Source: JAGQPD01 sp020426865
GTDB taxonomy: Bacteria; Planctomycetota; Planctomycetia; Pirellulales; Pirellulaceae
Direction: 5' to 3'
DNA: 64,000 nucleotides
Assembly: GCA_041399065.1 (NCBI GenBank)
Contig: JAWKTN010000001.1
Location: 1,488,001 to 1,552,000 of the forward strand
This document shows, piece by piece, positions 18,105 to 28,056 of this stretch (position 1 is the stretch's first letter; every line of letters begins with the position of its first letter). The notes under the pieces were generated by a model. That model did no database searches. It was not told the origin of the DNA and was given only the letters and a program-made list of their open reading frames with translations. The translations under genes were made by a program, and so were the position numbers.

Positions 18105-18749
18105 GTGCGCGAGATGGCATTTGTCGGTGGGGCTCGTCCCCAAAGTGGATGGCCCTGTTGTGGATGGCCCTGTTGTGGATGGCTTTGTGTTGGTTTGTTC
18201 CTGGTTGGTTGTAGCCAGTCGTCCTCGAAGTTGACTCCTCCCGAAATCGATCCTGCCGGCATCGCACAGGCCGCGATGGACAGCTACGACGCGGACAAGA
18301 ATGGCAGTTTGAGCAAATCGGAGTTGGCCAAGTGTCCGGGGTTACTCAGTGCGCTGGCCGAGTACGACACGGACAAGAACAACGCAATCTCGGCTGAGGA
18401 AATATCGACGCGAATGCAGAAGACACTCGACAGCGGCATCGGTCGATTGGAGTTTACGGTGCGGGTGCTGTCGCAAGGTCGAACGGTGCAGAACGCGGTT
18501 GTCAAATTCGTACCCGATCCGATTATGGGCGGTGCGATCTTGCCCGCCGAGGGGACGACGGACTATGACGGAAATGCGTCGCCTGTGGCCAATCCATCGG
18601 ATGGCCTGCCGGGTATCCAGTTTGGCATCTATCGTGTGGAGATCACCCATCCGCAACTGAAATTACCGGCCAAGTACAATACGAGCACGACGCTAGGGGT
18701 GGAGGTATCACCGCTTTCCCGCGAGAACACAGTGGACTTCAAGTTGTAA
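18105..18749 (+). CDS. EF-hand lipoprotein paired with the DUF1559 gene
   Basis: A 214-aa predicted lipoprotein. The signal region ends in a lipobox, LFLVGCSQ, with the acylated Cys. Two EF-hand loops follow (DADKNGSLSKSE and DTDKNNAISAEE), then a beta-rich domain (about 115-214, LEFTVRVLSQGRTVQNAVVK) of the carboxypeptidase-regulatory/transthyretin-like kind found downstream of DUF1559 genes. The GTG at 18105 is 5 bases after GGAGA; an ATG at 18114 is the alternative. The signal peptide contains a WPCCGWPCCGW duplication from a DNA tandem repeat. Confidence 0.78.
   Translation: MREMAFVGGARPQSGWPCCGWPCCGWLCVGLFLVGCSQSSSKLTPPEIDPAGIAQAAMDSYDADKNGSLSKSELAKCPGLLSALAEYDTDKNNAISAEEISTRMQKTLDSGIGRLEFTVRVLSQGRTVQNAVVKFVPDPIMGGAILPAEGTTDYDGNASPVANPSDGLPGIQFGIYRVEITHPQLKLPAKYNTSTTLGVEVSPLSRENTVDFKL
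18145..18189 (+). repeat. 15-bp tandem repeat inside a signal peptide
   Basis: GTGGATGGCCCTGTT occurs twice exactly (18145-18159, 18160-18174), with a third diverged copy to 18189. It encodes WPCCGWPCCGW in the signal peptide of the EF-hand lipoprotein. Confidence 0.9.
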
Positions 18750-18818
18750 CAGGATGTCATCCGGCTTTCGCGTCGTACGAAATGGCGACGCTGGTCTGAG
18801 CACGAATGGTGAGTTGGC

Positions 18819-20309
18819 ATGACGCCGGAGCAGTTTGCCACGCTTGATGCGGTTTCCTTGTCGTCCTGGCTGCGATCGGGTCGCTGCTCGGCCTTGGAAC
18901 TGACACATGCTGCCATCGATCGCATAGAGCAAACCAATGGGGTGCTCAATGCTGTGGTCACCAAAGCTTATGACGCGGCAATAGCAGCTGCGAAAAAGGC
19001 GGACGATGCCGCTGGCAGCGGGCAGTGGCTTGGGCCGTTGCACGGGATTCCGATTCTGATCAAGGATCTGTTCGATTTTCGGCAGGGGATCCGCAATACG
19101 TTTGGGTGTCGGGCCACGAAGGAGTTTGTGCCTGACACGACGATGACGCATATTGCGCGGCTTGAAGAAGCCGGTGCCGTGATTGTGGGGAAAACAAACA
19201 CGCCAGAATTCGGTCACAAGGGGATCACCGACAATCTGCTTTTTGGACCAACCGCGACCCCGTTTGATCACAGCCGCAACGCGGGAGGTTCGTCGGGTGG
19301 TAGTGCGGCGGCTGTTGCTGCCGGGATGGTGCCGCTGGCGCAAGGGTCCGATGCCGGTGGCTCGATTCGAATCCCTGCTGCGTGGTGCGGAGTCTTAGGG
19401 GTCAAGCTGTCGTTTGGGCGAGTTCCCAACACTGGCAGTGTCAATGCCTTTGGAAGCGGAGCCCCGTTTGTGCATGCCGGACCGCTGGCACGAACGGTTC
19501 GCGACGCTGCCTTAATGGCCCAAATCATGGCCGGACCGCACTCCGGGGATCCGTTGAGCGTGCCCGTCGCTGACATGAACCTGGCAAAGTCGATCGACGT
19601 TGGCGTGGCCGGTGCCAGGATCGCCTACAGCCCCGACTGGGGCTGCTACCCCGTCGATCCCGATGTGCACGAGGTTGTTGGGCAGGCGGTTGCGGCATTC
19701 GAACCGGCAGGCGCCCAAGTTGACCGCGTTGGTTTTGCATTCTCGCTATCACACGATGAAATCGCTCAGTTGTGGTTGCGACAGGTCGGATTGATCTACC
19801 TCGAAATGTTCACGGCGTTTGCAGATGCCGGAATGGACCTGCTGAAAAACTCGCCGTACGATATTCCTGCGGAAATCCACCAGATCGTTGAACGGGCAAC
19901 TACGATGACCGCACTCGACGCGCGCCGAGATCAATGGCGGCGCACCACGCTGTATCACGAATTGGAAGGGCTGTTGGCGGATTACGATTTTGTCGTGACT
20001 CCCACCCTGTCGACCACGCCCGTCGTCAACGAAAAAGATGGGCGGACCTTGGGGCCGCACCAGGTGCGTGGTGTACCGGTGGAACGCACGATTGGGTGGT
20101 GCCTAACGCACCCCGTAAATTTTACCGGACATCCTGCCGCCTCCGTTCCCGCCGGAATCACACCGCGCGGACTACCCGTTGGCATGCAGATCATCGCTCG
20201 CCGGTGGAACGACAACGGTTTGATAGCCGCTTGTGCGGCCTTCGAGCGTCAGCGTCCTTGGATACCGACTTTGGAACGAGTATGCTCTACTCTCGTGGAT
20301 GCTGGTTAG
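18819..20309 (+). CDS. Amidase signature family hydrolase
   Basis: A 496-aa member of the amidase signature family (GatA/FAAH-like). The catalytic Lys-cisSer-Ser triad is visible as K82 (PILIKDLF), S158 (NAGGSSGGS) and S182 (SDAGGSIRIPA), with spacing like that of FAAH. No gatB or gatC lies beside it, so a free-standing amidase acting on an unknown amide is more likely than a Glu-tRNA(Gln) amidotransferase subunit. The C-terminal region (FTGHPAASVPAGITPRGLPVG) is also typical. It follows the lipoprotein gene by 69 bases and is probably unrelated to it functionally. Confidence 0.9.
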   Translation: MTPEQFATLDAVSLSSWLRSGRCSALELTHAAIDRIEQTNGVLNAVVTKAYDAAIAAAKKADDAAGSGQWLGPLHGIPILIKDLFDFRQGIRNTFGCRATKEFVPDTTMTHIARLEEAGAVIVGKTNTPEFGHKGITDNLLFGPTATPFDHSRNAGGSSGGSAAAVAAGMVPLAQGSDAGGSIRIPAAWCGVLGVKLSFGRVPNTGSVNAFGSGAPFVHAGPLARTVRDAALMAQIMAGPHSGDPLSVPVADMNLAKSIDVGVAGARIAYSPDWGCYPVDPDVHEVVGQAVAAFEPAGAQVDRVGFAFSLSHDEIAQLWLRQVGLIYLEMFTAFADAGMDLLKNSPYDIPAEIHQIVERATTMTALDARRDQWRRTTLYHELEGLLADYDFVVTPTLSTTPVVNEKDGRTLGPHQVRGVPVERTIGWCLTHPVNFTGHPAASVPAGITPRGLPVGMQIIARRWNDNGLIAACAAFERQRPWIPTLERVCSTLVDAG

Positions 20310-20334
20310 TTGATCTCGCCGAACGGAAAATCCC

Positions 20335-23300
20335 ATGGACAAACGGGTTGCTGTCGCAATTGTGTTGATTGTCGTGATCATTGCCGGCGTGTTGAGTCTA
20401 CGGGCTTTGTTCCTGCCGCAACGAATTCCTGACGGTGCTGCTGGGCAGGGCCTGCGAGACGATCGTGATGGTGACGTGGGCGCCGATCCATCGGTCGAGC
20501 CCGCAGGAGGCGCCAACGGATCGTCCGCTGTTGTGCCAAATGCCAATGACGACGCGTCATTTGCCACGCTTATGAATCGAGCACAGGCGAATCTCGAGAA
20601 TGGGCTATTTGATCAATCTCGAAGCGACCTGAAGCGGGCCTTGGCGATTGAGCCGGACTCGGCCGTTGCCAATCGCAATCTCGCCCGAACGCAGCTATTG
20701 AGCGGTGAGTTGGACGAGGCGCTAACGACGTTGAGGTCGTTGGATCAGAAACTGGCCGAACCATCGCCCACCAATGCCTATTTGGAGGGGCTCTGTCTGG
20801 CTCGGAAGGGATTGTACCAGGAGGCTGTCAATGCGTTCGAGCGGGCGGCCGAGTTGAACCCGCAAGTGGCGGCAGTGTTCTTTCAACTCGGTACCGCCTA
20901 CAAGGCCTTGGGGCAGGAAGAACAGGCTTTGGAGCAGTTTCGTCGGACAGCTGAATTGGATCCGCTACATTTCGCCGCAAAATTTCAATTGGCCATGGAC
21001 GCGCGTCGCAAAGGAGACCGCGACACATATAGCCAATTGATGCGAGACTACGATCGCATTCGCAACATGAAAGGGCAGACCCCGAATGATCCGGCGGCTT
21101 TGGAAGCCTGTATTTATACTGAACCGGAAGGATACCGCGCAGCCCAACGGCGAGACGGTGGCGACGAGAGATTGAATGTATCGTGGGCGGCCTATGATCC
21201 GTGTCAGGTACCCTCGTTCAACGACGAACGTTGGCTTGGGTTGGCTGTGAGTAGCTTTTCGTCTGCGGGGCGATATCAATTGATCGGTGTAACGACGCGG
21301 GGGCATGTGGCGATGTTACAGGCCACCGACGACGGACAGTTACAGTTAGGGGCCAAGGCGGACATCACATTGAGCGGGCCGCCCATCCGGGCGACGGTGT
21401 TGGTCGGCAATTGCCTAGCGCCCACGGAAGGGGGCCTCGACGTCCTCGCGGAAATTGCGATCGTCACGCCCAGCGGTACGTCACTATTGCGTTACGCCGA
21501 TGATAGTGGTTTTACCGATCTGACCGAAGGGACAGGACTCGGCAGTGTCAAGGGTGATGCGGCGCGATGGGTCGATCTCGAGCACGATGGTGATATCGAT
21601 TTATGCGTCATTGACAACGGACAGCTGCAGGCATGGCAGAACAACGGTGATGGTACATTCAGCAACAAGACGGAGGATTTCGGTTTGTCCGGTGTGACCG
21701 AAGCCCGTCGGATCGTTGCCGTCGATTTCGATGCCACGAATATGGGCGTCGATTTGGCGGTGGCCAGTGCGTCTCGCACGGACGTCTACCGGAATTTGCG
21801 CGAGGGTCACTTTCAACTAAGCGATGCGTATCCTGAATTGCCGGCGGCTGATTTGCTGGTGTGCGATGACTGGGACAACGATGGTTACGCTGACCTCGCG
21901 ATCCTGTCAGCTGGTCTGGCCACGATGATCGACATGCGTCGCGCCGAGCGGCAACGAGTAATGTTGCCAGTGACTGCGATCAACGATGCTCTGGCGATCG
22001 ACGCTGATAATGACGGTCGCTTGGAACTTGTGGCCTGTGGGCAGCAAGACGGTCGTCCGGTGCTGCAATGGATTCGCGATACGGGTATACGATGGGAAGC
22101 ATTGCCGGTGAATGTCCAAGCCGAAGCGGCCAGCGCAGTGGACGTGCGCCACATGTGGGACCTCGACCTCGATCATGACGGGGACACCGATTTGTTGTGT
22201 TTGGATGGCGACAACAAAATCGTTGCGCTGCGAAATGAAGGCGGAAATCGCAACCGGCAAATCAAGTTGCAACTTCATTCTCTAGCCGGAAACCCAAGTT
22301 CCATCGGAACTCGTGTGACGATGCGCAGCGATACGACGGTCGTCAGTCGCTGGACGCAGCGTGAATTGCCGATAGAAATTGGGATGGGGCAGCACGACCA
22401 CGCGGATTCGATCCAAACGTTGTGGGCCAATGGCGTAGCGCTGAACGAAATGGACGTCGCGATATCGGCGGAGCCGTACACGATCAGTATCATTGAGTAT
22501 GTTCGCACGAGCTCGTGCCCGTTTCTGTATGTTTGGGACGGAGATGGATTCCAGTTTGTTACGGATATTTTGGGGACGGCACCGTTGAACGTGTCCGCGT
22601 CGCGGGGAGTGCCGATGCCGGCGGATTCGGACGAAGTCATTGTGCTGGGACCGGCCGCACGCTGGACCACGGAAAGCGACGGTCACCTAACGCTTAAGGT
22701 CACGACGGAACTGCGAGAAGCGATTTATCTGGATTTTGCCAGACTGATCGCTGTCGATCATCCGCGGCAAGTGGCCATTGCGTCCTTGGATCGGACCGGA
22801 CCGGGTTCCGCCAGCGGTGTTCAGTTTGTTGGACTAACTGACCGTCGACCTCCGCAGATGGCACGGTGGGAGGACGGCACCGATCTTACGTTGCCACTGG
22901 CGGCGATCGACGACAATTATGTGCCGTGTCGCGGTCTCTTGCCCTTGCCCGTTGTCGGATTCACGGCTCCGCAGACGATTGAGCTCGATTTTGGCGAGAT
23001 CGACCGCACGGATGACCTGGCGATCTGTTTGACCGGTTGGTTTCGTTTTGGATGTTCGTCTTCGAATATTGCCGCGTCGCAGCGCTCGGATGTGCAGATG
23101 ATATGGCCCCGCCTGGAAGGGCGTGATGCGGAGGGAAATTGGTACACAATCATCGAAAACCTCGGCTTCCCCACGGGTAATACCAAAACAATTGTGACAC
23201 CGATTGCGGAGCGGCTTCGTGAAAAGACGACGATGTTGCGGGTGACAACGACATTGGAAGTGCGGTGGGACGCAATCGAATTGTGTCGCTTGCATGACGA

Positions 23301-23754
23301 CGTGGCCTTGTCTTCTACCGCCTTGGAACCAGACACGGCGGAACTGGCCTGGCATGGGTTCGCACAGCTGCGGTCGACCAGTGTCGATCGTCCCCAGATT
23401 CCCGACGTGACGAAGATGGCAACCGAGCCGCGATGGCTGACAACTTTGGAGGGATGGTACACACGTTACGGCGACGTATTGCCATTGGTTGCGGACGACG
23501 ATCAGCAGATGGCGCTTTTGAATTCAGGGGATGGCGTTACCCTGAAGTTCCCTACGAGCAGCCTGCCAGCCGTTGGTGATGGACGAGACCGAACGTTGCT
23601 GTTGTACGTGCAGGGGTGGATCAAGGAAGGCGATCCCAACGCGATGGACGGCCAGTATGTATGGCCGTTTCCTGGCTGCAACGTCCCCTACGAATCCGGG
23701 CAATTCGACTGGCAGGCCGAATACAACACTCGTTGGGTACCGGGAAAAAAATGA
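20335..23754 (+). CDS. Exported TPR / FG-GAP (ASPIC-UnbV-like) protein
   Basis: An 1139-aa protein with an N-terminal membrane or signal segment (VAIVLIVVIIAGVLSLRALF). TPR repeats (about residues 80-235) include ANLENGLFDQSRSDLKRAL and AVFFQLGTAYKALGQEEQAL. An FG-GAP/VCBS-like propeller follows, with Ca-binding loops such as DLEHDGDIDLCVIDN and DNDGYADLAIL. A region near 640-720 (IGTRVTMRSDTTVVSRW...) matches the ASPIC/UnbV pattern. The C-terminal third has a CPFLYVWDGDGFQFVTDILG domain seen with such proteins. Function is unknown. The start is the ATG at 20335, 25 bases after the amidase stop. Confidence 0.82.
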   Translation: MDKRVAVAIVLIVVIIAGVLSLRALFLPQRIPDGAAGQGLRDDRDGDVGADPSVEPAGGANGSSAVVPNANDDASFATLMNRAQANLENGLFDQSRSDLKRALAIEPDSAVANRNLARTQLLSGELDEALTTLRSLDQKLAEPSPTNAYLEGLCLARKGLYQEAVNAFERAAELNPQVAAVFFQLGTAYKALGQEEQALEQFRRTAELDPLHFAAKFQLAMDARRKGDRDTYSQLMRDYDRIRNMKGQTPNDPAALEACIYTEPEGYRAAQRRDGGDERLNVSWAAYDPCQVPSFNDERWLGLAVSSFSSAGRYQLIGVTTRGHVAMLQATDDGQLQLGAKADITLSGPPIRATVLVGNCLAPTEGGLDVLAEIAIVTPSGTSLLRYADDSGFTDLTEGTGLGSVKGDAARWVDLEHDGDIDLCVIDNGQLQAWQNNGDGTFSNKTEDFGLSGVTEARRIVAVDFDATNMGVDLAVASASRTDVYRNLREGHFQLSDAYPELPAADLLVCDDWDNDGYADLAILSAGLATMIDMRRAERQRVMLPVTAINDALAIDADNDGRLELVACGQQDGRPVLQWIRDTGIRWEALPVNVQAEAASAVDVRHMWDLDLDHDGDTDLLCLDGDNKIVALRNEGGNRNRQIKLQLHSLAGNPSSIGTRVTMRSDTTVVSRWTQRELPIEIGMGQHDHADSIQTLWANGVALNEMDVAISAEPYTISIIEYVRTSSCPFLYVWDGDGFQFVTDILGTAPLNVSASRGVPMPADSDEVIVLGPAARWTTESDGHLTLKVTTELREAIYLDFARLIAVDHPRQVAIASLDRTGPGSASGVQFVGLTDRRPPQMARWEDGTDLTLPLAAIDDNYVPCRGLLPLPVVGFTAPQTIELDFGEIDRTDDLAICLTGWFRFGCSSSNIAASQRSDVQMIWPRLEGRDAEGNWYTIIENLGFPTGNTKTIVTPIAERLREKTTMLRVTTTLEVRWDAIELCRLHDDVALSSTALEPDTAELAWHGFAQLRSTSVDRPQIPDVTKMATEPRWLTTLEGWYTRYGDVLPLVADDDQQMALLNSGDGVTLKFPTSSLPAVGDGRDRTLLLYVQGWIKEGDPNAMDGQYVWPFPGCNVPYESGQFDWQAEYNTRWVPGKK

Positions 23755-23944
23755 AAATTCAGTGTGTGGCACGCCGAAGGTGCGATTCGATCGATTATTC
23801 GGCTTAGATGGTCGGATGAACGATGGTGGCGGCCACGTTCGACACCGTAACCTACACTTTTACGGTGCCAACCCGCGATGTTGGTCGACCGTTGGATGCC
23901 ACCTGCCCACATCGAACCTTCTTGACAAGAACGTACGTTGATTG

Positions 23945-24247
23945 ATGACTCGACCGAAAAACGCCGAAGTCCCGAAGGACCTTTCCCCACAGCAGTTGCT
24001 TGACGCTCGTTTGGCTTCGACCCGGCCAGTGAAGCCGGTTCGCGAATTGGTTCGCGATTTCAGCTTGATCGTAGGCGTGGTGGCGATTGTGGCAGCGGAA
24101 GCGGGGGTCATCACGTGGGGATGGGGGATTGGGGCACTCTTAGTGGCCGGGGCACTCGCTACGGTCCTCCCACATCGCCGGTTTCTCGGCAATCGCTTTT
24201 CATCTCGGCGGCCGCGTCGCATGCGGTGTTTGAACGCCGGCAGCTAA
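23945..24247 (+). CDS. Small predicted membrane protein
   Basis: A 100-aa protein with two closely spaced hydrophobic segments (FSLIVGVVAIVAAEAGVI and GALLVAGALATVL) and a very basic C-terminus (RRFLGNRFSSRRPRRMR). I do not recognise a family. A TTG one codon upstream could also start it. Hydrophobic pattern and lack of overlapping better frames support it, but there is no clear Shine-Dalgarno, so it may not be real. Confidence 0.45.
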   Translation: MTRPKNAEVPKDLSPQQLLDARLASTRPVKPVRELVRDFSLIVGVVAIVAAEAGVITWGWGIGALLVAGALATVLPHRRFLGNRFSSRRPRRMRCLNAGS

Positions 24248-24318
24248 CTCGCCGGTATTGCGTTCCGTAACCATCGTGATGAGAATCGCACTTCTTTAGC
24301 GATTTATCTCGCGGGACA

Positions 24319-24344
24319 TGTAATGCTCATGGCGATGCATTACA
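24319..24344. promoter_or_regulatory. Inverted repeat upstream of the DUF1501 operon
   Basis: TGTAATGC (24319-24326) and GCATTACA (24337-24344) are perfect 8-bp inverted arms around a 10-base centre, 45 bases before the DUF1501 ATG. It could be an operator for a dimeric regulator or an mRNA hairpin. Confidence 0.35.
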
Positions 24345-24388
24345 ATAGCCAAGCGAGTCGCCAAGAGATCGGTGGGAGGGTTTTCGCA

Positions 24389-25765
24389 ATGTTAGAATTA
24401 GTTGGCCGTGCGCAGACACATACTTGCAATGGCGTAACGCGCCGCGATTTCCTGCAGGTTGGCACTTTGGGAGCCGTAGGATTGGGGTTGCCGCAGCTTT
24501 TGGCGGCGGCCGAGCAGGGGCATGTCGACGCCGACAAGGCCGATCGCTCATGCATCATGATTTTCAATCTTGGCGCACCCAGCCAGCTTGACACATTCGA
24601 CATGAAGCCGACAGCGGCGGCGGAGGTCCGCGGACCATTCAAACCGATTTCCACACGTGGTGATTTTCAGGTTTCCGAGATCTTGCCGCATCACGCGAAC
24701 GTTGCCGACAAAATGGCACTCATTCGAAGTTGCTATCATACCGCCGCCGCCGTCCACGATGCCGGCTGGCAAATGTTGCAGACCGGGCGACAATTCACTG
24801 GCGGTACGAACTATCCGCACGCCGGTGCGGTGGTCCAATATCTCTTGGGCCGCCGCAACGATTTGCCAGCCCACGTCGTACTTCCCGAAACGATGGGACG
24901 GGGAGGGGGAAACCTTCCCAATGGTCAGGCGGGAGGTTTTCTCGGAAAGGCCTACGACCCGTTCGCATTGATGGCCGATCCCAGTCAACCCAACTTCACT
25001 GTTCCGGATCTGTTGCCCCCCAACGATTTGGGAAGCGTGCGAATCGATCGCCGTCTGCGGATGCGAAAAGCTGTCGAACAGCACCTGGCCAATTTCGAGG
25101 CGACCGAAAACGCCCAGCGTATGGACGATAACTTCGCAGCAGCGTATCGCTTGATGAACAGCCCTCAGGCGCGGGCGGCTTTCGATCTGTCGCAAGAGCC
25201 GACGAGTGTTCGCGAACGATACGGATTGAATCGATTTGGCCAGTGTTGCTTGCTGGCACGCCGACTGATTGAGGCACGTGTCCGGTTTGTCACGATCAAT
25301 ACGTTCTTGACGGTGTTCGATGAAATCACCTGGGACATCCACGGGAGCAAACCGTTTACGAGCATTGAAGGGATGAAAAACATTGTGGCGCCGATGTATG
25401 ACCAGGCGTATTCTGCATTGATTGAAGATCTGCATCAGCGCGGGATGCTCGACACGACGCTTGTCACTTGCCTCGCCGAATTTGGTCGCACTCCCAAGGT
25501 CAATCCGGCAGGTGGTCGCGATCATTGGCCGCAATGTTTTACTGTCTCCTTCGCCGGGGCAGGCGTGCAGGGCGGACGGGCGATCGGAGCGAGCGATCCA
25601 CAAGGAGCCGTGCCGGCCGACCGGCCGACGACACCGGCGGAAGTGGTTGCCTCGGTCTTTCACGCCCTAGGATTGAACCTGTCGACCGAGTTGATCGGAC
25701 CAGGCGGACGGCCGTTGCCGCTGGTCGATTTCGGCGTCCGCGAGGTGAAGGAGCTATTTGCATGA
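24389..25765 (+). CDS. DUF1501 protein with Tat signal
   Basis: A 458-aa DUF1501 (sulfatase-like fold) protein. The N-terminus carries a twin-arginine signal (TRRDFLQVGTLGAVGLGLPQLL). Family features include MIFNLGAPSQLDTFDMKP, the LIRSCYHTAAAVHDAGWQ segment, TLVTCLAEFGRTP and GRDHWPQCFTVSFAGAGVQGG. Biochemical function is unknown; it is normally paired with DUF1549/DUF1553 genes in planctomycetes, as here. ATG 24389 has GGGAGGG at 24374-24380; the frame extends upstream to 24323 without a better start. The stop overlaps the next start (ATGA), implying translational coupling. Confidence 0.93.
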   Translation: MLELVGRAQTHTCNGVTRRDFLQVGTLGAVGLGLPQLLAAAEQGHVDADKADRSCIMIFNLGAPSQLDTFDMKPTAAAEVRGPFKPISTRGDFQVSEILPHHANVADKMALIRSCYHTAAAVHDAGWQMLQTGRQFTGGTNYPHAGAVVQYLLGRRNDLPAHVVLPETMGRGGGNLPNGQAGGFLGKAYDPFALMADPSQPNFTVPDLLPPNDLGSVRIDRRLRMRKAVEQHLANFEATENAQRMDDNFAAAYRLMNSPQARAAFDLSQEPTSVRERYGLNRFGQCCLLARRLIEARVRFVTINTFLTVFDEITWDIHGSKPFTSIEGMKNIVAPMYDQAYSALIEDLHQRGMLDTTLVTCLAEFGRTPKVNPAGGRDHWPQCFTVSFAGAGVQGGRAIGASDPQGAVPADRPTTPAEVVASVFHALGLNLSTELIGPGGRPLPLVDFGVREVKELFA

Positions 25766-28044
25766 ACTGGCTACAAAGAAGACGACGCGGCGCGATCTGC
25801 CGCCATGCATGGTGGTGGCTCGCGACATGGTCATGGCTCGGGCCGTGGTCGTCCGTGGTTTTGCCATCAACAACGATGGCCGATCAGCAACACATGGGGG
25901 TTAGTTTCAATCGCGATGTGCTCCCAATCCTGGCGCGACAGGGATGCAACTCAGGGGCCTGCCATGGTGCGTTGGCGGGAAAGGGTGGGTTCAGGCTTTC
26001 CCTTCGTGGCTACGATCCGGCCGCGGATTGGTTTGCCATCACGCGAGACGGCGGCGGCCGACGCGTTGAGTTGAGCGATCCGGGGCAAAGCTTGCTGCTG
26101 CTCAAGCCGACCGGCACGGTCGCACACCGAGGTGGAATACGCTTTGACGTCGGTTCGGTCGAGTACCAGTTGCTTGCCGACTGGCTAGCGCAAGGGGCCC
26201 CTGGACCTGATGCCGATGAGCCGCAACTTCAGTCGATTTCCGTCAATCCGGAGCAAAGCCAATTGACTGTTGCGGACGAGCAGCATGTGTTTGTTGAGGC
26301 ACATTACGACGATGGCAGCATCCGTGATGTCACGCGATGGGCCAAGTTCGCGTCGGCCGACGAAGCGGTTGCGGGAGTTGACGAAGACGGTCACGTCACA
26401 GTCCGCAGTGCGGGGCAGGGGGCGATTGTCGCCTGGTTCGGCAGTAAGATCGCCATCAGCCATATCGTCGTGCCGTTTGCCCATCAGATCGACGACGCTG
26501 AGTTCGAACGGGCACCGACTCGCAATTTCATTGACCAGTTCGTGTTGGAAAAACTCCGACAGTTGAACTTGCGGCCGGCCCAACGTTGTTCCGATGCCGA
26601 ATTCATTCGCCGAACATCGCTCGATACCATTGGTCGCCTGCCGGACGCGACGGAAGTGCAGCGATTTGTCGGTGACGATTCCGCAGATAAACGTGATGCC
26701 TACATCGAGATACTCTTGTCGAAGGACGAGTTCATCGACTATTGGACATACAGATGGTCCGACCTGCTGCTGATCAACGGCACTCGACTGCGTCCGACGG
26801 CGACCAAAAGTTATTACCAGTGGGTACGCGAACAGGTCCAGCAGAATACCCCATGGGACGTACTGGTGACGAAGATCTTGACGGCCCAGGGAACGACATC
26901 CGAGAACGGCGCGACCAACTTTTACAGCCTGCATCAGGACCCGGAGTCGATGACGGAGAACGCCTGCCAGGCGTTCCTCGGCTTGAGCATCGGCTGCGCC
27001 AAGTGCCACAACCACCCACTCGAGAAATGGACAAACGATCAGTATTATGCAATGGCCAACCTGTTTGCTCGGGTGCGGGGCAAGGGGTGGGGGGGGGACG
27101 GTCGCAACGGGGACGGGCAGCGGACAGTGTACGTGGTCAGCCAGGGGGATCTGCTGCAGCCCCGAACGGGCAGGCCGCAAGTGCCCACGCCACTGGATGG
27201 TCAATCGTTGGCGCTTGACGATCCGAGCGACCGCCGGTTGCATCTGGCACGCTGGATGACGAGTCCTGAGAATCCGTATTTCGCTCGAGCCATAACCAAT
27301 CGCGTGTGGGCAAATTTCTTCCAGGTGGGGTTGGTCGAGCGAGTGGATGATCTGCGGATGAGTAATCCGGCGAGCAACGAACGGTTGTTATCGGCCGCGG
27401 CCGACCATTTGATCGACCATCAATTCGACTTGAAGGAACTAATGAGAGCGATCCTGCAGAGCGAAACGTATCAGCGGGAGAGTCTTGTGTCCGATGGCAA
27501 TCGCGAGGATGGGCGATTCTATGCAAGGTACTATCCGCGGCGGATGATGGCTGAAGTGCTGTTGGACAGTATCGACGCGGTGCTGGAAACACAGACGACC
27601 TTCGATCACATTGCCTTTCCTGGAGCGGATCGGCAGAAGATCGACGTCTATGCCCCCGGCACGCGGGCGCTGCAGTTGTACGATGCGGCCGTTGAGTCGT
27701 ACTTCTTGAAAGTATTTGGTCGGCACACTCGCGAAATCACCTGCGAGTGCGAGCGATCGAACGAGCCGAGTCTGGTGCAGACGTTGCATTTGTCGAATGG
27801 TGACACGTTGAATCGCAAACTGGATGCGTCACCACGCATCCAACGATGGGTCAACGCGAATGCCTCCGATGATGGGGTGATTGACGAGCTGTATTTGTTG
27901 GCGTTGGCAAGGGAGCCAGGCAATGATGAGCGCCGGAGCTTGAAGGAGACCCTTATTCAGTACGGCAAGGACGATCGCAGGATGGCGCTGGCGGATTTGT
28001 GTTGGAGTGTGTTGACGAGCAATGAGTTTCTGTTCAATCATTGA
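25762..28044 (+). CDS. DUF1549/DUF1553 cytochrome-like protein
   Basis: A 760-aa exported protein starting at the ATG that overlaps the DUF1501 stop. After a signal region (about residues 1-40) comes a planctomycete cytochrome segment with GCNSGACHGALAGKGGF (a CX4CH haem-type motif). A BIG2-like Ig domain follows (about 160-235, VNPEQSQLTVADEQHVFVEA). DUF1549 (about 255-430) contains a second haem-type motif (IGCAKCHNHPLEKW), and DUF1553 makes up the C-terminal half (RWMTSPENPYFARAITNRVW, SNPASNERLL). The haem motifs suggest a redox role, but the function is unproven. It sits between DUF1501 and PSCyt1-WD40 genes. Confidence 0.92.
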   Translation: MNWLQRRRRGAICRHAWWWLATWSWLGPWSSVVLPSTTMADQQHMGVSFNRDVLPILARQGCNSGACHGALAGKGGFRLSLRGYDPAADWFAITRDGGGRRVELSDPGQSLLLLKPTGTVAHRGGIRFDVGSVEYQLLADWLAQGAPGPDADEPQLQSISVNPEQSQLTVADEQHVFVEAHYDDGSIRDVTRWAKFASADEAVAGVDEDGHVTVRSAGQGAIVAWFGSKIAISHIVVPFAHQIDDAEFERAPTRNFIDQFVLEKLRQLNLRPAQRCSDAEFIRRTSLDTIGRLPDATEVQRFVGDDSADKRDAYIEILLSKDEFIDYWTYRWSDLLLINGTRLRPTATKSYYQWVREQVQQNTPWDVLVTKILTAQGTTSENGATNFYSLHQDPESMTENACQAFLGLSIGCAKCHNHPLEKWTNDQYYAMANLFARVRGKGWGGDGRNGDGQRTVYVVSQGDLLQPRTGRPQVPTPLDGQSLALDDPSDRRLHLARWMTSPENPYFARAITNRVWANFFQVGLVERVDDLRMSNPASNERLLSAAADHLIDHQFDLKELMRAILQSETYQRESLVSDGNREDGRFYARYYPRRMMAEVLLDSIDAVLETQTTFDHIAFPGADRQKIDVYAPGTRALQLYDAAVESYFLKVFGRHTREITCECERSNEPSLVQTLHLSNGDTLNRKLDASPRIQRWVNANASDDGVIDELYLLALAREPGNDERRSLKETLIQYGKDDRRMALADLCWSVLTSNEFLFNH

Positions 28045-28056
28045 TGGTGTGTCGGA

